DNA of 64,000 bases, from NCBI RefSeq assembly GCF_030316825.1, contig NZ_JASZYU010000001.1, positions 1,426,001 through 1,490,000 on the forward strand, given 5' to 3'. The notes below the pieces were generated by a model. That model ran no database searches and had not been told where the DNA came from. It saw nothing but the letters and a program-made list of their open reading frames with translations. This DNA comes from Variovorax fucosicus (GTDB lineage Bacteria; Pseudomonadota; Gammaproteobacteria; Burkholderiales; Burkholderiaceae_C). Shown here piece by piece: positions 22,645-30,673 of this stretch. How positions within the stretch are numbered: the stretch's first letter is position 1; each line of letters begins with the position of its first letter. The position numbers and the translations under genes were made by a program.

Positions 22645-23601
22645 TCAGATTTTCAGACGCACCGGCGCGGCGCCCAGGCCGGCCCGCGGCAACCACGCAA
22701 ACACCGAGTCCACGGTCACCGTCTCGATGCGGTCGGAGAAGCGCTTCTCGTTCGGGTGGTCGTCGAAAGCCACGTTGGCTGCGCTGATGCGGCCGCCCAG
22801 CCGCGTCAGCGCACCCAGCTTCAGCGTGCCCGGTTCGTAGCCCTTGAACTGCAGCCAGGCCTGCGCCTGGCCGCGGGTGCGGATCGTGTCCGGCTCCATC
22901 GCGCCGGCCAGCGTCTCGATTGCCCACTGGTTCGACTGTTGGTACTTCTGGCCCCAGGCATAGCTCACCAGGTTGTAAGGCGCGCTGTGAAGCCGCAAAA
23001 CGGCGGCGGGCGGCGCCTGCAGCGCCGTCAACAGCTGTGCCTGCACGGCCGGCGTCGGCACCACCCATGCCGCTTCATAGCGCCAAAGGTCGTCGAGGAA
23101 GAACTCGCCAAGACCCTGGCGGTAGACCGCCGCGACGGCGGTGCCGCAGTGGTTGAGCTTGTGCACCACGCGCCACGGGCCGGCGTCGGTCTTGTAGGCC
23201 AGGCCGAGGTGCGAGTACTGCAAACCGTATTTCTCGAGGTTCTGGCCGGCACGCGCCAGCACCACCACGCGCGCACCGCTGGCATCGAGCGCGGTCGAGG
23301 TGCGCTCGGCCAGTTGCATGCCCTTCATGATGAGTGCCGGCGTGGGTTTGGCCGCCTCGCAGGAACGGCCGGCATGGGCGTTGATCGGGAACACGAACAC
23401 GCCCGCAAGCACCACTGCAGCCACCACCAGCGCGGCCCGGGCAACGGTGCGGAACACCCGCTGCCAGAGCGGCACTTGCTGGGCGTCTTCCTTGTCGTAC
23501 GGGCCGAAGTTGGTCGTTGCGGCGTCGGCCCGGGCCGCCCGCAGCGCGTTCAGCACGTCCTCGGGCGGCAGCGAGCTCAGCGACGAATTGCGGAAGTTCA
23601 T
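22645..23601 (-). CDS. DUF2145 family membrane-anchored protein
   Basis: 318 residues: a cytoplasmic N-terminus of about 55 residues, one TM anchor (about 55-75) and a periplasmic domain. The domain shows SHLGLAYKTDAGPW, VVHKLNHCG, VYRQGLGEFFLDDLW and YQQSNQWAIETLAG, the pattern I associate with DUF2145. The arrangement resembles NlpC/YiiX-like permuted papain folds, but the catalytic residues are not certain. It overlaps the upstream 152-residue gene by four bases (ATGA), so the two are translationally coupled. The zinc-ribbon protein gene follows. Confidence 0.7.
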   Translation of the reverse strand: MNFRNSSLSSLPPEDVLNALRAARADAATTNFGPYDKEDAQQVPLWQRVFRTVARAALVVAAVVLAGVFVFPINAHAGRSCEAAKPTPALIMKGMQLAERTSTALDASGARVVVLARAGQNLEKYGLQYSHLGLAYKTDAGPWRVVHKLNHCGTAVAAVYRQGLGEFFLDDLWRYEAAWVVPTPAVQAQLLTALQAPPAAVLRLHSAPYNLVSYAWGQKYQQSNQWAIETLAGAMEPDTIRTRGQAQAWLQFKGYEPGTLKLGALTRLGGRISAANVAFDDHPNEKRFSDRIETVTVDSVFAWLPRAGLGAAPVRLKI

Positions 23602-24056
23602 CCCAGCCTCTCGTTGTGCAGCAGGGCGCGGCCCAGAGCGTTGGGCAGGAAGGCCAGCACTTCGCCGGCGACCGACAGCAGCACGCCGCTGCCGATCACG
23701 CTGACCAGCACCGTGGTGCCCACCGCCAGCGAAGCGCCCTGCGCGACGCGCCCCGAAACCTTGACGCTGGCGCGCGCACCGTCCGAGGCACGCTCGAGCA
23801 GGTAGACGGCGCCATCGGCCGAAGCCTCGACCGCCACCACGGTGAGCACCGCACCGCCGACCGACAGCGCCGCCGGCAGCGCGACCACGGCACTGGCTGC
23901 GCTACCGGCCACGGAAGCGGCACCGACCACCGACGCCACCGGCAGCATCGAGAGTGCAGCCGAGGCTTCGCTCTGGGCCTGGGCCTGCAGCGGAGCGCTC
24001 ACGCCCGCCACTGCGGCGCAGGCTGCGATCAGGACGGTTGCGAACGACTTTTTCAT
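23598..24056 (-). CDS. Small exported Ala/Val-rich protein of unknown function
   Basis: 152 residues from ATG 24056; an in-frame ATG at 24080 adds eight residues. The signal peptide MKKSFATVLIAACAAVAGVSAPLQAQAQ favours 24056. The mature protein is rich in Ala, Val, Ser and Gly with two hydrophobic stretches (about residues 45-70 and 115-140), so it may be membrane-associated. It heads an operon with the DUF2145 and zinc-ribbon proteins. A perfect 19-bp palindrome lies about 120 nt upstream. Confidence 0.65.
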   Translation of the reverse strand: MKKSFATVLIAACAAVAGVSAPLQAQAQSEASAALSMLPVASVVGAASVAGSAASAVVALPAALSVGGAVLTVVAVEASADGAVYLLERASDGARASVKVSGRVAQGASLAVGTTVLVSVIGSGVLLSVAGEVLAFLPNALGRALLHNERLG

Positions 24057-24176
24057 GAGGATTCCGGAACGGTTTTGCATGTGGGCCTCGCGGCGTGTTG
24101 AAGGTGTGCGAATGATGTGGCTCACCCATTCCAAAAGCCTCTTAATACTGCACCGGTGGCGACGCGATGCCCTCAA

Positions 24177-24195
24177 GGTATCGAATTTCGATACC
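24177..24195. promoter_or_regulatory. Perfect 19-bp palindromic operator upstream of the DUF2145 operon
   Basis: GGTATCGAA-T-TTCGATACC: two perfect 9-bp arms with a 1-nt centre. It lies between the PAP2 gene stop (24211) and the DUF2145 operon. On the minus strand a TATTAA element is centred about 40 nt downstream of it, after TGCAG. A 15/19 match lies at 27807-27825 in front of an HTH regulator gene. Confidence 0.72.
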
Positions 24196-24210
24196 AATAT
24201 GCGCCAAACA

Positions 24211-24882
24211 TCACCCGGGTCGCCGTAGCAGATCTTCGCGCGTATAGGCCCGCTCCACGCCGGCCAGTCGTATTGCCATCAGTTCCAGCGCGCTCTGGGT
24301 CGGTGCCGGTGTGCCGGGCTTCAGCAAGGTCAGCGGAACCAGCAGGCTCAGCCCCACCAGCAGCCCCGGGATGCGCGAATGCGGGCGCCCGCGCTGCAAC
24401 ACCAGAAAGCTGGCGCTGACCGCCACGCCGAGCAGGTAGCCGGCCGCCACTTCCGACCCCGAGTGCGCAAACAACGCCAGGCGTGACACGCCGATGGCCG
24501 CGGCCAGGGCCCAACCGATCAGCACGGCTGCGACCCTTACGCGATGGCTCTGGCGGCTGGCGATCAGCCACAGCGCCACCGGCCAGACGCTCGCGGAGAT
24601 CGCAGTGTGGCCGCTGAAGCCGGTGAAATTGAAGCGCGCGCTACCGATGCCCCAGCCCATGAAGGCCAGCTTGGAAATCAGGATCACCGTGCTGCCGCAG
24701 CCGAACGCGAGCACCCACAGCGCCGCTGTCGGCCAGGTACGCCGCGACAGCGCAAGCCACACCGTGATCGATACCGCCGCCGGCAGCAGCAGGCCACTGT
24801 CGCCGAACCAGGTCAAGGCGTGCCAGAACGACTCCGGAACCGATGCGATGACCTGCCACAGAGCGTGGCGCAAAGACGCCAT
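24211..24882 (-). CDS. PAP2-family lipid phosphatase
   Basis: 223 residues with about six TM segments. The phosphatase motifs are FSGHT (PSGH-like, about residue 90) and SR-LALFA-H-SGS-E. The last is the SRx5Hx3D motif with Glu in place of the usual Asp. The first motif (K..R-P) is degenerate: Lys in SKLAFMGW, and no RP. Family members remove phosphate from phosphatidate, lyso-phosphatidate or undecaprenyl diphosphate. The start shares one base with the stop of the upstream transporter/acyltransferase gene (TGATG), so the two are coupled. Confidence 0.8.
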   Translation of the reverse strand: MASLRHALWQVIASVPESFWHALTWFGDSGLLLPAAVSITVWLALSRRTWPTAALWVLAFGCGSTVILISKLAFMGWGIGSARFNFTGFSGHTAISASVWPVALWLIASRQSHRVRVAAVLIGWALAAAIGVSRLALFAHSGSEVAAGYLLGVAVSASFLVLQRGRPHSRIPGLLVGLSLLVPLTLLKPGTPAPTQSALELMAIRLAGVERAYTREDLLRRPG

Positions 24883-26822
24883 CAGCTCACGAGCAGCGCA
24901 TGCACGCGTTGTCGCAACGCGTCGGGCTGCACTTCGGCCGGCGGCACCACACCCCCCACATGCAGGCCAACGCTGCTGAAGAAGCCGCGGCGAAACGGCT
25001 TGGCCATCGCGATGTTCTTGTCGCCGCGCCTTTCGATGCGGCTGAAGTACGAGCCCCAGAGGTTGCTCAGCGCCATCGGGATCACCGGGGCCTCGATGCC
25101 CTGGCTGCGCGCACTGTCGACGATCTTCATGACACCGCCCTTGAACGGCTGCAATTCGCCGTCGCGCGTCAGGGCGCCCTCGGGAAAGATCGCGAGCAGA
25201 TCGCCTTCGCGCAGCACCTGCACAGCCTGCGCAAAGGCGGCTTCATAGGCCGCGGGGTTTTCTTTCTGCGGCGCGATCGGAATCGCCTTGGCCAGCTTGA
25301 ACAGCCAGCCCAGCACCGGCACCCGGAAGATCTGATGGTCCATGATGAAACGGATCGGCCGCGGGCTCGCCGCCATCAGCAGCACCGCGTCGATGAAGCT
25401 CACGTGGTTGCAGACCAGGATGGCCGCGCCCTCGGCCGGAATGTGCTGTTCGCCGCGCACCTTGAAGCGGTAGATGAAGTGCGACAGCACCCACGACACG
25501 AAACGCAGCAGGTATTCCGGCACCAGCATGAAGATATAGAACGCCACCACCGCATTGGCGATCCCGGTGAACAGGAAGATCTGCGGAATGGTGAAGCCGG
25601 CGCCGAGCAGCGCACCGGCGATGACCGAGCTGCCGATCATGAAGAGGGCATTGAGGATGTTGTTGGCAGCGATGATCCGCGCGCGGTGCGTGGGCTGGCT
25701 GCGCAGCTGGATGAGTGCATACATCGGCACGCTGTAGAGCCCTGCGAACAGCGACAGCAGCCCGAGATCGGCCATCACGCGCCAGTGCGCAGGCTGCCGC
25801 ACAAAAGCACCGAGCCCCATCTCGGCCACCGGTGGCAAGGCGCGCGAGGCAAAGTAGAGATCGATGGCAAACACGCTCATGCCGATCGCGCCCAGCGGCA
25901 CCAGACCGATCTCGACCTGGCGGCGCGACAGCGTTTCGCAGAGCAGCGAACCGATGCCGATGCCGACCGAGAACACCACCAGCAGCAGCGAAGCGACCTG
26001 CTCGTTGCCGTGCAGCACCTCCTTGGCGAAGCTCGGGAACTGGCTCAGGAACACCGCACCGAAGAACCACATCCACGAGATGCCAAGCAGCGAGCGAAAC
26101 ACCACGATGTTGCCGTGCGCCAGCTTCAGGTTGCGCCAGGTCTCGCTGAAGGGGTTCCAGTTGATGACCAGGCCCGGATCGGTCGCCGGTGCGGGCGGGA
26201 TGGCCTGCGCGACGCCGCGGCCGACCAGTGCGAGCAGCACGCATGCCACCGCCACCGTGGTGTGTCCGATGCCCGGCAGCGCGACCAGCAGCCCGCCCGC
26301 CACCTGGCCCAGCAGGATCGCGACGAAGGTGCCCATCTCGACCATGCCGTTGCCGCCCGTGAGCTCGCGTGCATCGAGCACCTGCGGCAGGTAGGCGAAC
26401 TTGACCGGCCCGAACAGCGTGGAATGCAGCCCCATGAGAAACACGCAGCCCAGCAGCACCGCGGCATCGGCCCGGACGAAGCCCCACGCCGCGAGCAGCA
26501 TGATCGCGATCTCGAGGTTCTTGACGAAGCGGATCATCTTCGTCTTGTCGAACTTGTCGGTGAGCTGGCCCGCCGTCGCCGAGAACAGCAGGAAGGGCAG
26601 GATGAACAGCGCGCCGATCGCCAGCCCCGCCATGGCCGGCGGCATCCAGCTCAACTGGAGCTGGTAGGTCACCATCACGGTGAAGGCGAACTTGAACAGG
26701 TTGTCGTTGGCCGCGCCGGCAAACTGCGTCCAGAAGAACGGCGCAAAACGCCGCTGGCCGAGCAGCGCAAACTGGTTGGCATGCGCTTCGGTGGCGGGGG
26801 CAGCGGCAGTTGTTGTTGTCAT
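24882..26822 (-). CDS. MFS lysophospholipid transporter fused to 1-acyl-glycerol-3-phosphate acyltransferase
   Basis: 646 residues. Residues about 1-420 form an MFS transporter of LplT type (twelve TMs, typical QLSWMPPAMAGLAIGALFILPF). Residues about 430-646 form a PlsC-like acyltransferase with the catalytic H-x4-D in CNHVSFID and the acceptor motif FPEGALTRDG. The fusion resembles the LplT-Aas pairing in which lysophospholipid is flipped inward and reacylated. Unlike the largest fusions there is no acyl-ACP synthetase domain. It lies between the ceramidase-like gene (58-nt gap) and PAP2. Confidence 0.87.
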   Translation of the reverse strand: MTTTTAAAPATEAHANQFALLGQRRFAPFFWTQFAGAANDNLFKFAFTVMVTYQLQLSWMPPAMAGLAIGALFILPFLLFSATAGQLTDKFDKTKMIRFVKNLEIAIMLLAAWGFVRADAAVLLGCVFLMGLHSTLFGPVKFAYLPQVLDARELTGGNGMVEMGTFVAILLGQVAGGLLVALPGIGHTTVAVACVLLALVGRGVAQAIPPAPATDPGLVINWNPFSETWRNLKLAHGNIVVFRSLLGISWMWFFGAVFLSQFPSFAKEVLHGNEQVASLLLVVFSVGIGIGSLLCETLSRRQVEIGLVPLGAIGMSVFAIDLYFASRALPPVAEMGLGAFVRQPAHWRVMADLGLLSLFAGLYSVPMYALIQLRSQPTHRARIIAANNILNALFMIGSSVIAGALLGAGFTIPQIFLFTGIANAVVAFYIFMLVPEYLLRFVSWVLSHFIYRFKVRGEQHIPAEGAAILVCNHVSFIDAVLLMAASPRPIRFIMDHQIFRVPVLGWLFKLAKAIPIAPQKENPAAYEAAFAQAVQVLREGDLLAIFPEGALTRDGELQPFKGGVMKIVDSARSQGIEAPVIPMALSNLWGSYFSRIERRGDKNIAMAKPFRRGFFSSVGLHVGGVVPPAEVQPDALRQRVHALLVS

Positions 26823-26880
26823 GAATCGTTGTGCCTCGTGGTGCCTCGACTTGGCCGGGACGGCGTTGACAGCGCAGCCT

Positions 26881-27750
26881 TCACGCCGTAGCGGTCGCTG
26901 CGCCCGAATTGTGCCGCAGCAGCGTGTGGCGTTCTGCCGTGCGCAGCGTCAGCAGCACCGGGAGCGCTGCCAGGGCAGCGGTCAGGTGCTTGAGGCTGTG
27001 GCCCGACACCAGATGCGCGGTGGCTTCGTAGATCGCACCGTCGGCCATCTCGAACAGCTTGGCCGCCGCGTAGAAGAAGATCACCCAGCCGAGCCGCAGG
27101 CCCCATGCGCCGGCCACCGGGCGCAGCAACGCCAGCCCGAGCACCAGCAGCATGCCGCCGAACTGCACCACCGCCCAGGGCATCACATTGCGCGTCTCAT
27201 GGTAGACCGCCACCGCCAGCAGGCCGGCGGCCAGCGTGAACCAGGCGGCTGGCCAGCCGGCCCGGTGGCTGATCCGCTCGCATACGGCCATGCCGATCAG
27301 ACCGGAAAACGCCACCGCCATGCCGGCCCGATCCGCGGCGAGCCGCAGTGCATCGGGCTGCAGGTGATAGAAGACCGACCCGGCGGCGGTAAGGATCAGG
27401 CCGGCGAAGAACAACCAGGCGCAGTCGAGCGCGTCGACCGGCGGCTCGACCAGCGCATGGGGCCGCGTCGGCATCGCAGCCTGCGCCCGCTCGTGCGCGT
27501 GGTCGAGCCAGTGCAGCCGGATCAGGCCCCACAGCCCGATCGCGAAGAACGGCAGGTTGCTCAATACATCCATCGCGTTCGGCAGACCGCGCCACTCGCG
27601 GCTGTCGGCCAGCAGGGTGCCGCCGCCAGCCCGCGCCGGCAGCTCCGGGCCGAACAGCGCGAGCAGCGTGAACAACACAAGCACGCCGAGCAGGCCGGCC
27701 TCGCGCGGTTGCAGGCTGGCGAACAGGCGGCGCACGGAGAAGAAATTCAT
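26881..27750 (-). CDS. Alkaline-ceramidase-like membrane hydrolase (CREST superfamily)
   Basis: 289 residues with about seven TM segments. Residues match the alkaline ceramidase active site at the correct spacing: S125, H129 (S-x3-H), D140 (11 after the His), and H251/H255 (HSLKH). In human ACER3 these are S77, H81, D92, H217 and H221, which hold catalytic zinc. The N-terminal region NAMDVLSNLPF resembles the ceramidase segment preceding TM2. Activity could be on ceramide-like or other amide-linked lipids; substrate specificity is unknown. It is the first gene of a minus-strand unit with the MFS-acyltransferase and PAP2, divergent from the HTH regulator. Confidence 0.8.
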   Translation of the reverse strand: MNFFSVRRLFASLQPREAGLLGVLVLFTLLALFGPELPARAGGGTLLADSREWRGLPNAMDVLSNLPFFAIGLWGLIRLHWLDHAHERAQAAMPTRPHALVEPPVDALDCAWLFFAGLILTAAGSVFYHLQPDALRLAADRAGMAVAFSGLIGMAVCERISHRAGWPAAWFTLAAGLLAVAVYHETRNVMPWAVVQFGGMLLVLGLALLRPVAGAWGLRLGWVIFFYAAAKLFEMADGAIYEATAHLVSGHSLKHLTAALAALPVLLTLRTAERHTLLRHNSGAATATA

Positions 27751-27806
27751 GGCGGGGCTCCGGTAGGTGGGTGTGCGGCGGAATGTAGGTTGTCAACCTC
27801 GCCCGG

Positions 27807-27825
27807 GGCATCGAAAATCGATACG
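27807..27825. promoter_or_regulatory. Operator-like palindrome between the ceramidase-like gene and the HTH regulator
   Basis: GGCATCGAAAATCGATACG, matching the perfect palindrome at 24177-24195 at 15 of 19 positions and containing ATCGA-AAA-TCGAT. It sits in the intergenic region of two divergent genes, 57 nt before one start and 50 nt before the other. A TGCAGTATCAA element follows on the plus strand; the other site has TGCAGTATTAA downstream on its operon strand. Confidence 0.65.
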
Positions 27826-27874
27826 GAGCATTTTTTCACGACTTGCAGTATCAAATAAAGGTACCCAATCCATC

Positions 27875-28606
27875 ATGAGCACCACCGTCGACCTCGTCCT
27901 CGCCCTCAAGAACGAACTCAAGAGCGCCCGCATGACCTACGCCGACCTGGCGCGCTCGCTCGACATGGCCGAGTCCAGCGTCAAGCGCATGCTGGCCAAG
28001 GGCGACATGCCGCTGTCGCGGGTCGATGCCATCTGCCGCGCGCTCAAGCTCGACTTTGCCGAACTCGCGCGGCGGGTGGCCGATGCCCAGCCACTGCTGA
28101 AGGAACTGACGCACGAGCAGGAGAAAGCCGTGGTCAAGGACAAGAAGCTGCTGCTGGTGGCCATCAATGTGCTGAGCCAGTGGACGCTGGAGCAAATCAC
28201 GAGCACCTACCGTATCACCGAGGCTGAATGCATCGTCTGTTTTGCGCAACTCGACCGGATCGGCATCATCGAGCTGCGGCCGATGAACCGCTACCGCCTC
28301 AAGCTGGCCAAGACCTTCCGCTGGCGGCCGCACGGTCCCTTCATGGAGTTCTTTCGCGACAACGTGGTGCTCGACTACTACCGCGGCGGCTTCGACGGCC
28401 CGGCCGAGGCGCTGATGCTGGTGCACGGCACCATCAGCCGGGCGCTGGCGCCGTCGTTCCGCGAACGGCTGCAGCGCGTTGCGCAGGACTTCGCGCAACA
28501 GCACCAGACCGACCAGAAGATCGCCGAGAAAGACCGCGAGGGCTACACGCTGGTGTTGGGCATGCGCAACTGGGAGTTCGAGGGCTTCACGCGCCTGCGC
28601 CGCTAA
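27875..28606 (+). CDS. XRE/Cro-type HTH transcriptional regulator
   Basis: 243 residues from ATG 27875. An N-terminal HTH (about residues 8-60: ARMTYADLARSLDMAESSVKRML) is followed by a helical domain of about 180 residues without a recognised ligand-binding fold. The C-terminal part contains a WRPHGPFMEFFRDNVVLDYYRGGF segment in the middle and ends in LGMRNWEFEGFTRLRR. It is divergent from the ceramidase-like gene, with an operator-like palindrome in the intervening DNA. The same palindrome upstream of the DUF2145 operon suggests it controls both units. Whether it activates or represses is not visible. Confidence 0.8.
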   Translation: MSTTVDLVLALKNELKSARMTYADLARSLDMAESSVKRMLAKGDMPLSRVDAICRALKLDFAELARRVADAQPLLKELTHEQEKAVVKDKKLLLVAINVLSQWTLEQITSTYRITEAECIVCFAQLDRIGIIELRPMNRYRLKLAKTFRWRPHGPFMEFFRDNVVLDYYRGGFDGPAEALMLVHGTISRALAPSFRERLQRVAQDFAQQHQTDQKIAEKDREGYTLVLGMRNWEFEGFTRLRR

Positions 28607-28624
28607 TAGCGGCTAGACTCACAC

Positions 28625-28832
28625 CTCTGCAGGAGAGCGGGCCGGCAAGCGGCCCCACCGAAGGCGCAAACTCCCATGAACGCTCAGGTAAACCGGTCGA
28701 TCCCGGTTGCGTACTGCACACATTGAAACGCCGTCTGGAGAGCCATCACAACCTGTGATGCACCGAAGGAGCAAGGCCACTGCGGGCGCAGCGGCTGAAT
28801 CTCTCAGGTACCAAGGACAGGGGGAGCGGCCA
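28625..28832 (+). ncRNA. Tandem glycine riboswitch (two gcvT-type aptamers)
   Basis: Two successive glycine aptamers upstream of dadA. Aptamer I (about 28629-28730) has GGAGAGC, the CACCGAAGGCGCAAAC core and CTCAGGTAAACCGG. Aptamer II (about 28735-28832) has GGAGAGCC, CACCGAAGGAGCAAGG and CTCTCAGGTACCAAGGACAG, the most conserved segment of RF00504-type glycine riboswitches. The downstream segment 28833-28855 contains the GAAGAGG ribosome-binding site, which can pair with nearby CTTC/CTCTTC and may form the expression platform. Confidence 0.9.
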
Positions 28833-28855
28833 CCTTCTACTGAAGAGGCTCTTCC

Positions 28856-30124
28856 ATGCGTGTGATCGTTCTCGGCGCCGGCTTGCTCGGCGTCACCTCG
28901 GCTTATTACCTCCAGCAACTCGGCCACGAAGTGACCGTGATCGACCGGCAGGCCACGCCGGCCGCCGAAACCAGCTTTGCCAACGGCGGGCAAATCTCCG
29001 TCAGCCATGCCGAACCCTGGGCCAACCCGAGCGCGCCGCTCAAGGTGCTGCAATGGCTGGGCAAGGAAGACGCGCCGCTGCTGTTCCGCATCCGCGCCGA
29101 CATGCGCCAGTGGCTCTGGGGCCTGCAGTTCCTGCGCGAATGCACGCCGGCCCGCACCCGGCACAACATCGCGCAGATCGTGCGCCTGGGCACCTACAGC
29201 CGCGACATGCTGCAGGCGCTGCGCCGCGAGGCCGGCATCGCGTACCACGAGCGCACCGAAGGCATCCTGCACTTCTACACGACGCAAAAGGAGTTCGACG
29301 GCGCGCTCAAGCCGGCCGAACAGATGCGTGCCCTCGGCTGCGAGCGCCATGTGATCTCGGCCGACGAGGCGGTGAAGATCGAGCCCGCGCTGGCCCACAT
29401 CCGCCCGCAACTGGCCGGCGCCACCTACACGGCCGAAGACGAGTCGGGCGACGCCAACCGCTTCGCGCGCGAATTGGTCAAGCTCTGCGAGGCGGCCGGC
29501 GTCAGGTTCCTGATGAGCCACACGGTCACTGCGATCCGCGAGGCCGGCGGCAAGATCGAGCACGTCGAGGCGACCGACAGCGAAGGCCGCTTCCAGCGCA
29601 TCGTGGGCGACGCCTATGTGCTGGCGATGGGCTCGCTCAGCCCGATCTACGCCGCGCCGCTCGGCATCCGCCTGCCGATCTACCCGGCCAAGGGCTACTC
29701 GGTGACGATGCCGGTCAAGGACGCCTCGAAGGCGCACCAGGTTTCGCTGACCGACGACGAGTTCAAGCTCGTGTTCTCACGCTACACCGCCGCCGACGGC
29801 GACCGCCTGCGCATCGCTGGAACGGCCGAACTCAATGGCTACGACCGCGACCTGAACCGCGTGCGCTGCGAAGCGATCGTGCGCCGCGTCGAGCAGCTGT
29901 TCCCGGGTGCGGGCGATGCCTCGCAGGCCCAGTTCTGGACCGGTCTGCGCCCCGCCACGCCGAGCAACGTGCCGCTGATCGGCAAGACGAAGCTGCCCAA
30001 CTTCTTCCTGAACACCGGCCACGGCACGCTGGGCTGGACGCACTCGTGCGGCTCCGGCAAATCGATCGCGCGCATCGTGAGCGGGCTCGCGCCCGAGGTG
30101 GACTTCGCGTTCACGAACGGCTGA
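28856..30124 (+). CDS. dadA: D-amino-acid dehydrogenase (DadA) small subunit
   Basis: 422 residues, an FAD-dependent DAO-family enzyme of the inner membrane that oxidises D-amino acids and passes electrons to the respiratory chain. The N-terminal dinucleotide-binding motif VIVLGAGLLGVTSAYYL and the DadA-typical ANGGQISVSHAEPWANP and TGLRPATPSNVPLIG segments are present. The ribosome-binding site is GAAGAGG. It lies directly behind a tandem glycine riboswitch, which is unusual for dadA and suggests glycine, or a glycine-derived amino acid, as substrate or signal. The C-terminus ends near FAFTNG. Confidence in the family is high; substrate is inferred. Confidence 0.9.
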   Translation: MRVIVLGAGLLGVTSAYYLQQLGHEVTVIDRQATPAAETSFANGGQISVSHAEPWANPSAPLKVLQWLGKEDAPLLFRIRADMRQWLWGLQFLRECTPARTRHNIAQIVRLGTYSRDMLQALRREAGIAYHERTEGILHFYTTQKEFDGALKPAEQMRALGCERHVISADEAVKIEPALAHIRPQLAGATYTAEDESGDANRFARELVKLCEAAGVRFLMSHTVTAIREAGGKIEHVEATDSEGRFQRIVGDAYVLAMGSLSPIYAAPLGIRLPIYPAKGYSVTMPVKDASKAHQVSLTDDEFKLVFSRYTAADGDRLRIAGTAELNGYDRDLNRVRCEAIVRRVEQLFPGAGDASQAQFWTGLRPATPSNVPLIGKTKLPNFFLNTGHGTLGWTHSCGSGKSIARIVSGLAPEVDFAFTNG

Positions 30125-30139
30125 GGCCGCCGCGGCGCT

Positions 30140-30170
30140 GGCGCGCGCAAATCCGCGTTTCGCGCGCGCC
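30140..30170. terminator. Perfect GC hairpin after dadA
   Basis: GGCGCGCGC paired with GCGCGCGCC, 9 bp with a 13-nt loop, 15 nt after the dadA stop. It lacks a U-tract, so it may be a structural or rho-assisted end rather than a strong intrinsic terminator. Confidence 0.4.
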
Positions 30171-30252
30171 TCCTGCATTTCGTCGCATTGCGCTGGCTGG
30201 CGAAGCCGGCACGCGCGATCTTCGGGGCTCCAACTTTTGAGGAGTCCCGTCG

Positions 30253-30666
30253 ATGTATTCATTCCAGACCCTGTGCGCCGCTGCCCTGCTGGCGCCGCTG
30301 GCGGCCAGCGCCGCCGATCTGCGCGTGGCCGTGGCCGACGGCCCGGCCGTGCCGGCCACGCTGTACGTGGCGCTCTACGACAGTGCCGACGCCTATGCCG
30401 GCGGCAAATCGGTGGCCTCGCAAACACTGCCGGTGCGCGCGGGCAATGCGCAGCTCGCCTTTCTCGGCCTGCCTGCGGGTCGCTACGTGCTGAGACTGTT
30501 TGCCGACGAAAACGGCAACGGCAAGCTCGACGCCAACCTGCTCGGCCTGCCGATCGAGCGCTACGGCTTCTCGAATGACGCCAAGGGCAAGATGGGGCCG
30601 CCGACCTTCGACGCGGCCTCATTTCCGCTCGAGGCCGACACCACGACCACCGTGCACCTGCGCTGA
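30253..30666 (+). CDS. DUF2141 family periplasmic protein
   Basis: 137 residues with a signal peptide ending near residue 20 (LLAPLAASAAD). The mature part is a small beta-sandwich of the DUF2141 type, recognised by VLRLFADENGNGKLDANLLG and ERYGFSND followed by GPPTFDAASF. No catalytic motif is visible. The gene is followed after 7 nt by the carotenoid oxygenase-family gene and is probably co-transcribed with it. The start is preceded by a GAGGAG site 8 nt upstream. Confidence 0.87.
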   Translation: MYSFQTLCAAALLAPLAASAADLRVAVADGPAVPATLYVALYDSADAYAGGKSVASQTLPVRAGNAQLAFLGLPAGRYVLRLFADENGNGKLDANLLGLPIERYGFSNDAKGKMGPPTFDAASFPLEADTTTTVHLR

Positions 30667-30673
30667 GGCCATC

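Noticed and set aside
26823..26880. Possible third operator between the transporter and ceramidase-like genes
   Set aside because: No match to the TATCGA palindrome was found in the 58-nt gap, so no site is claimed.
28601..28615. GCCGC-TAATA-GCGGC hairpin at the HTH regulator stop as a terminator
   Set aside because: Only 5 bp with no U-tract, so it cannot be supported as a terminator.
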